Origin: Bacillota bacterium
Lineage (GTDB): Bacteria > Bacillota > Dethiobacteria > Dethiobacterales > Dethiobacteraceae
Direction of reading: 5' to 3'
Assembly: GCA_018725345.1 (NCBI GenBank)
Contig: QLUI01000052.1
Location: forward strand, 1 to 9,063
DNA length: 9,063 nucleotides
The position numbers and the translations under genes were made by a program. Positions 6,650 through 9,063 of the stretch are shown piece by piece. The notes beneath the pieces are model-generated. The model was not told the origin of the DNA and ran no database searches. It was given only the letters and a program-made list of their open reading frames with translations. Position 1 is the first letter of the stretch. Each line of letters opens with the position of its first letter.

Positions 6650-7557
6650 ACGCGGTGGAGTGCCGAGATCTGACCAAAGCGTACGGCAGCTTAAAAGCGG
6701 TTAATAACCTGTCTTTTGTCCTGGAGGAAAATAAAATAACCGGTCTGATCGGCCGAAACGGCGCCGGCAAGACCACACTCTTAAAGGTCGTAGCCGGATT
6801 CCTGCAAAAAACGGCGGGGGAGGTGAGAGTCTTTGCGGAGGATCCGTTCAACAACCTAACAGTATCGGCCAATGCGGTCTTTATTGACGACAATATGGCT
6901 TTCCCGCAGTCCCTGTGCCTGGATGATCTCCTGCATGCGGCTGCAAGCTTTTATAAAAACTGGGATATGGGCCTGGCCAGGGGTATGCTCGACTATTTCT
7001 CCCTTAATCCGAAGCAGTATTACCATAGGCTTTCCAAGGGTATGAAAAGCATTTTTAACGTGGTGCTGGGCATTTCCGCCCGCTGCCCTCTGACCATCTT
7101 CGACGAGCCGACCACGGGCATGGACGCCGGAGCAAGAAAAGACTTTTACCGCGCCCTCCTCAAAGACTACTTGCGGCATCCCCGTACCGTCCTACTCTCC
7201 AGCCACCTTTTGCATGAAATCGAGGATATTCTGGAGGATATCCTGCTGATAAAGGAGGGGAAAAAGCTTTTGCACATGCCGGCATCCCATCTCAGGGAAT
7301 ATGCCCTGGGCCTCAGAGGCAAAAGCAGCCTGATGGAAGACTTGGCTAAAAGCCGTGAAGTCATCCACCAATATTGCGCGGGCGAAGACTATGCCTACCT
7401 GGTGGTTAAAAATGATCTTACGGAACAGGAACGCCACCAGGCCAGGCTGGCCGGGGTGGATATCACCGCCGTAGCCGCAGCAGATTTATGCGTCTACCTG
7501 ACAGCCGGGAAGAAAGGAGGCATTGACAATGTCTTTAACAAAAACCAGCTTGTTTAA
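6646..7557 (+). CDS. ABC transporter ATP-binding protein
   Basis: This 303-residue cytoplasmic ATPase should power the permease encoded next. It shows Walker A GRNGAGKTT (36-44), a signature motif LSKGM (129-133), Walker B LTIFDEP (149-155) with Glu154 as the catalytic base, D-loop GMDAGAR (158-164) and the switch His at 187 (SSHLLHEIED). The signature departs from LSGGQ. The region where the Q-loop glutamine is expected reads FIDDNMAFPQ (79-88), so the glutamine is not obvious at its normal place. About 80 residues beyond the core (from about 220) form a C-terminal extension with no motif I recognise. The start overlaps the GntR stop by 4 bases. The end overlaps the permease by 29 bases and contains that gene's ribosome site. 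The substrate and the direction of transport cannot be deduced; context suggests a YtrB-like exporter. Confidence 0.93.
   Translation: MNAVECRDLTKAYGSLKAVNNLSFVLEENKITGLIGRNGAGKTTLLKVVAGFLQKTAGEVRVFAEDPFNNLTVSANAVFIDDNMAFPQSLCLDDLLHAAASFYKNWDMGLARGMLDYFSLNPKQYYHRLSKGMKSIFNVVLGISARCPLTIFDEPTTGMDAGARKDFYRALLKDYLRHPRTVLLSSHLLHEIEDILEDILLIKEGKKLLHMPASHLREYALGLRGKSSLMEDLAKSREVIHQYCAGEDYAYLVVKNDLTEQERHQARLAGVDITAVAAADLCVYLTAGKKGGIDNVFNKNQLV
7513..7520 (+). promoter_or_regulatory. Ribosome binding site that fixes the permease start
   Basis: AAAGGAGG lies inside the end of the ATPase gene, 8 bases before ATG 7529. An in-frame TTG at 7523 is only 2 bases from it and is too close to serve as the start. 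Confidence 0.85.
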
Positions 7558-8281
7558 TGTGACAAAGACGCAATACCAGTACAAGTTAAAAGCATATATC
7601 GGGCTTTTCGGGGCGCTGGCAGCCGTTCAGGCTATGGCTGTACTATTTTCGCTGGGGGGTTTGGATAGTGCGGGTATGGGCACCAGCAACATATTTTTTT
7701 CCATAAAAATGTTTTCCAACGAGATTATCGTTTGGTTTACATTCTTCTGGGCATTTGTCGTGTCAGTCATACTGACGACCAATGGTTACAGGGATGGTGA
7801 CGCCGTGTTTGTATCAAACCGGCTAAGTAGCAATCTGGCCAACGGAGCATTTTTTTTTACCTGCTGCCTGGCCGGCGGCCTGTCCGCCGTGCTGGGCGGA
7901 GTTGTGCTGAGACTGGCCGTCTTTTTCTCCACGGGCGGCGCAGGGATAGTCAGCCAAAATTTCTTTCTGACCCCGGCGGACCTGGCGGCAGGCGTAGCCG
8001 TAACCGCTCTGTACCTGCTCCTTTTTAGCGCGGCCGGTTATTTATGCGGGATACTGGCGCAAATCAGTAAAGCGTTCGTGGTTATCCTCCCCTCGTTATT
8101 TTTTGGCCTGCTGATTCTGGCCGGCAGGGATGACCGGATACGGGAAGAATTATCGCAGGTCATATACTTTGTGGCACAGGAAAGTTCACTTATCCTGCTG
8201 GCGCTGAAAATAATCCTTACGGCTGCCGTTTTGTTCGGCACCGCCTTGCTTATCTCAAACCGTGCGGAGGTGAGAAAATAA
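7529..8281 (+). CDS. ABC transporter permease subunit (six predicted membrane helices)
   Basis: This 250-residue integral membrane protein has hydrophobic stretches at about 23-42, 65-84, 106-133, 152-175, 182-199 and 219-243, consistent with six helices. The N-terminus (KTQYQYKLK, 13-21) and the C-terminus (NRAEVRK) are basic, so both ends are probably cytoplasmic. No binding-protein gene is nearby, which favours an export or lipid/antibiotic-related role over nutrient import; that is inference. The ATG at 7529 was chosen for its ribosome site. The reading frame overlaps the ATPase gene by 29 bases and its TAA shares one base with the ATG of the next gene (TAATG), so the set is tightly coupled. 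A run of nine T at 7850-7858 encodes three Phe codons. I do not recognise a specific permease family beyond the ABC-2-like layout. Confidence 0.85.
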   Translation: MSLTKTSLFNVTKTQYQYKLKAYIGLFGALAAVQAMAVLFSLGGLDSAGMGTSNIFFSIKMFSNEIIVWFTFFWAFVVSVILTTNGYRDGDAVFVSNRLSSNLANGAFFFTCCLAGGLSAVLGGVVLRLAVFFSTGGAGIVSQNFFLTPADLAAGVAVTALYLLLFSAAGYLCGILAQISKAFVVILPSLFFGLLILAGRDDRIREELSQVIYFVAQESSLILLALKIILTAAVLFGTALLISNRAEVRK

Positions 8282-9000
8282 TGACGGTTGCATTCACTCC
8301 TATCTTTTTGTGGCTTTTACTAATCGCCCTGGTCTGTCTTGCCGTATATATAGCAGGAAGAGCGGGTATCCACATCGGCCGGGGAAAATTGGGATGGTTA
8401 TTGGCCGGATACTTTGCCGTGCTGATCTGCTCGCCGGTGGTTTTGTGGCTACTGCCGCCGGAAATGCTTTCCCATCCAGTGGATGCCGCCGCCTTGCGGA
8501 AAGCCGAGGCTGCCGCCCGGGATTTATTTCCGGCGGCTATGGCCGGAAGGCCGGAAAGCGTTGACGGCGTGAGGAAACTGGGGGAATGGCAATTCAGCCT
8601 GGACGGGGACAGCCTGAGAATAACGGGAAGCCGGCCATACCTAGGCCTTAATGTCTTGGTGGAAAGAAAAGATGAAAATGACGGGATAATTGAAGCCACC
8701 CATTATTTTACCGCAACTATACTGGAAATGATAGACGTTTCCGCGCAAGTGCGGCCAGTGGAAGTTACGCTGGCAGGAAACCTGATTATAACCGAACCCG
8801 AACACTATCACTATAACATTGAAGTTATCAGATTCAGGCAGGATTTTATGGCGGCGCAAATCCTGGGGGACGGCGTTGCCCGGCGGCAATTCCGCATCGA
8901 TGCAATAGGGGAACAGCTGTTGTATCTGCGCGTCCCGCAAGACGTGCAAATAGAAGAAGCACACTACCATCTGCACTTTGTAAACAAGGATCAGCCTTGA
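8281..9000 (+). CDS. Unrecognised membrane-anchored protein of the ABC operon
   Basis: I do not recognise this 239-residue protein. It has two membrane helices (about 7-26 and 37-59) joined by a basic loop (RAGIHIGRGK, 27-36). By the positive-inside rule this puts the loop in the cytoplasm and the remaining 180 residues outside the membrane. That domain is predicted to be mixed, with strand-like alternation (QFSLDGDSLRITG, VEVTLAGNLIITE, EEAHYHLHFVN). It carries three His-Tyr motifs: HY at 141-142, HYH at 175-177 and HYH at 228-230 followed by His232. GGAGG at 8266-8270 precedes the ATG by 10 bases, and the start overlaps the permease stop by one base. It may be an accessory or sensory subunit of the transporter. 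After the TGA only 63 bases remain, with no clear terminator. Confidence 0.85.
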   Translation: MTVAFTPIFLWLLLIALVCLAVYIAGRAGIHIGRGKLGWLLAGYFAVLICSPVVLWLLPPEMLSHPVDAAALRKAEAAARDLFPAAMAGRPESVDGVRKLGEWQFSLDGDSLRITGSRPYLGLNVLVERKDENDGIIEATHYFTATILEMIDVSAQVRPVEVTLAGNLIITEPEHYHYNIEVIRFRQDFMAAQILGDGVARRQFRIDAIGEQLLYLRVPQDVQIEEAHYHLHFVNKDQP

Positions 9001-9063
9001 AGGGCGCACAACCACCTTGTCGCGTGCCAGGCCAAGAAAGAACGAACCGTTTTTAACATTTTT

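Noticed and set aside
7523..7525. TTG as start of the permease
   Set aside because: It is only 2 bases from the AAAGGAGG; ATG 7529 has normal spacing.
8250..8699. 149-codon open frame on the minus strand inside the last gene
   Set aside because: The + strand frame has a ribosome site, coupling to the permease and membrane-helix pattern; the minus frame is low-complexity and Ser/Pro-rich.

Overview
The window reads as a bacterial chromosome segment with every recognisable gene on the + strand. Protein style (a GroES/GroEL pair under a perfect CIRCE operator, a MoeA fused to a periplasmic-binding-protein-like domain, and a short YtrA-type GntR regulator driving an ABC operon), strong AGGAGG ribosome sites and about 50% GC point to an anaerobic Firmicute. 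A member of the Negativicutes (Sporomusa/Pelosinus-like) is my best guess; this is an inference from memory of these families, not a search result.

Region 1 (about 1-3759) is the end of a molybdenum/tungsten cofactor operon. It holds the probable tail of an upstream gene, then a stand-alone MoeA, a second MoeA carrying a C-terminal PBP-like domain, and a MogA/MoaB-family protein. Gaps between these genes are only 6-25 bases, so they are probably co-transcribed. MogA adenylylates molybdopterin and MoeA uses the adenylylated product to insert the metal, so the three proteins cover the last two steps of cofactor synthesis. The two unlike MoeA copies are the notable feature.

Region 2 (3760-6070) is a heat-shock unit. 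A sigma-A-type promoter (TTGCAT, 17 bases, TATAGT) is followed by a perfect CIRCE element, groES and groEL. Two hairpins follow groEL. The first carries its T-run on the minus-strand side; the second is a plausible terminator for groEL.

Region 3 (6070-9000) is an accessory-type ABC operon of four overlapping genes: a short GntR/YtrA-type repressor, an ATPase, a six-helix permease, and an unrecognised protein with two membrane helices and a large external domain. A TTGACA-17-TATAGT promoter lies directly in front, and a perfect 36-base inverted repeat covers its -10 box and predicted start site. This strongly suggests autorepression of the whole operon. The substrate cannot be read from sequence. 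The unrecognised fourth protein and an unexplained GC-rich hairpin upstream of the promoter are the least-explained items in the window.
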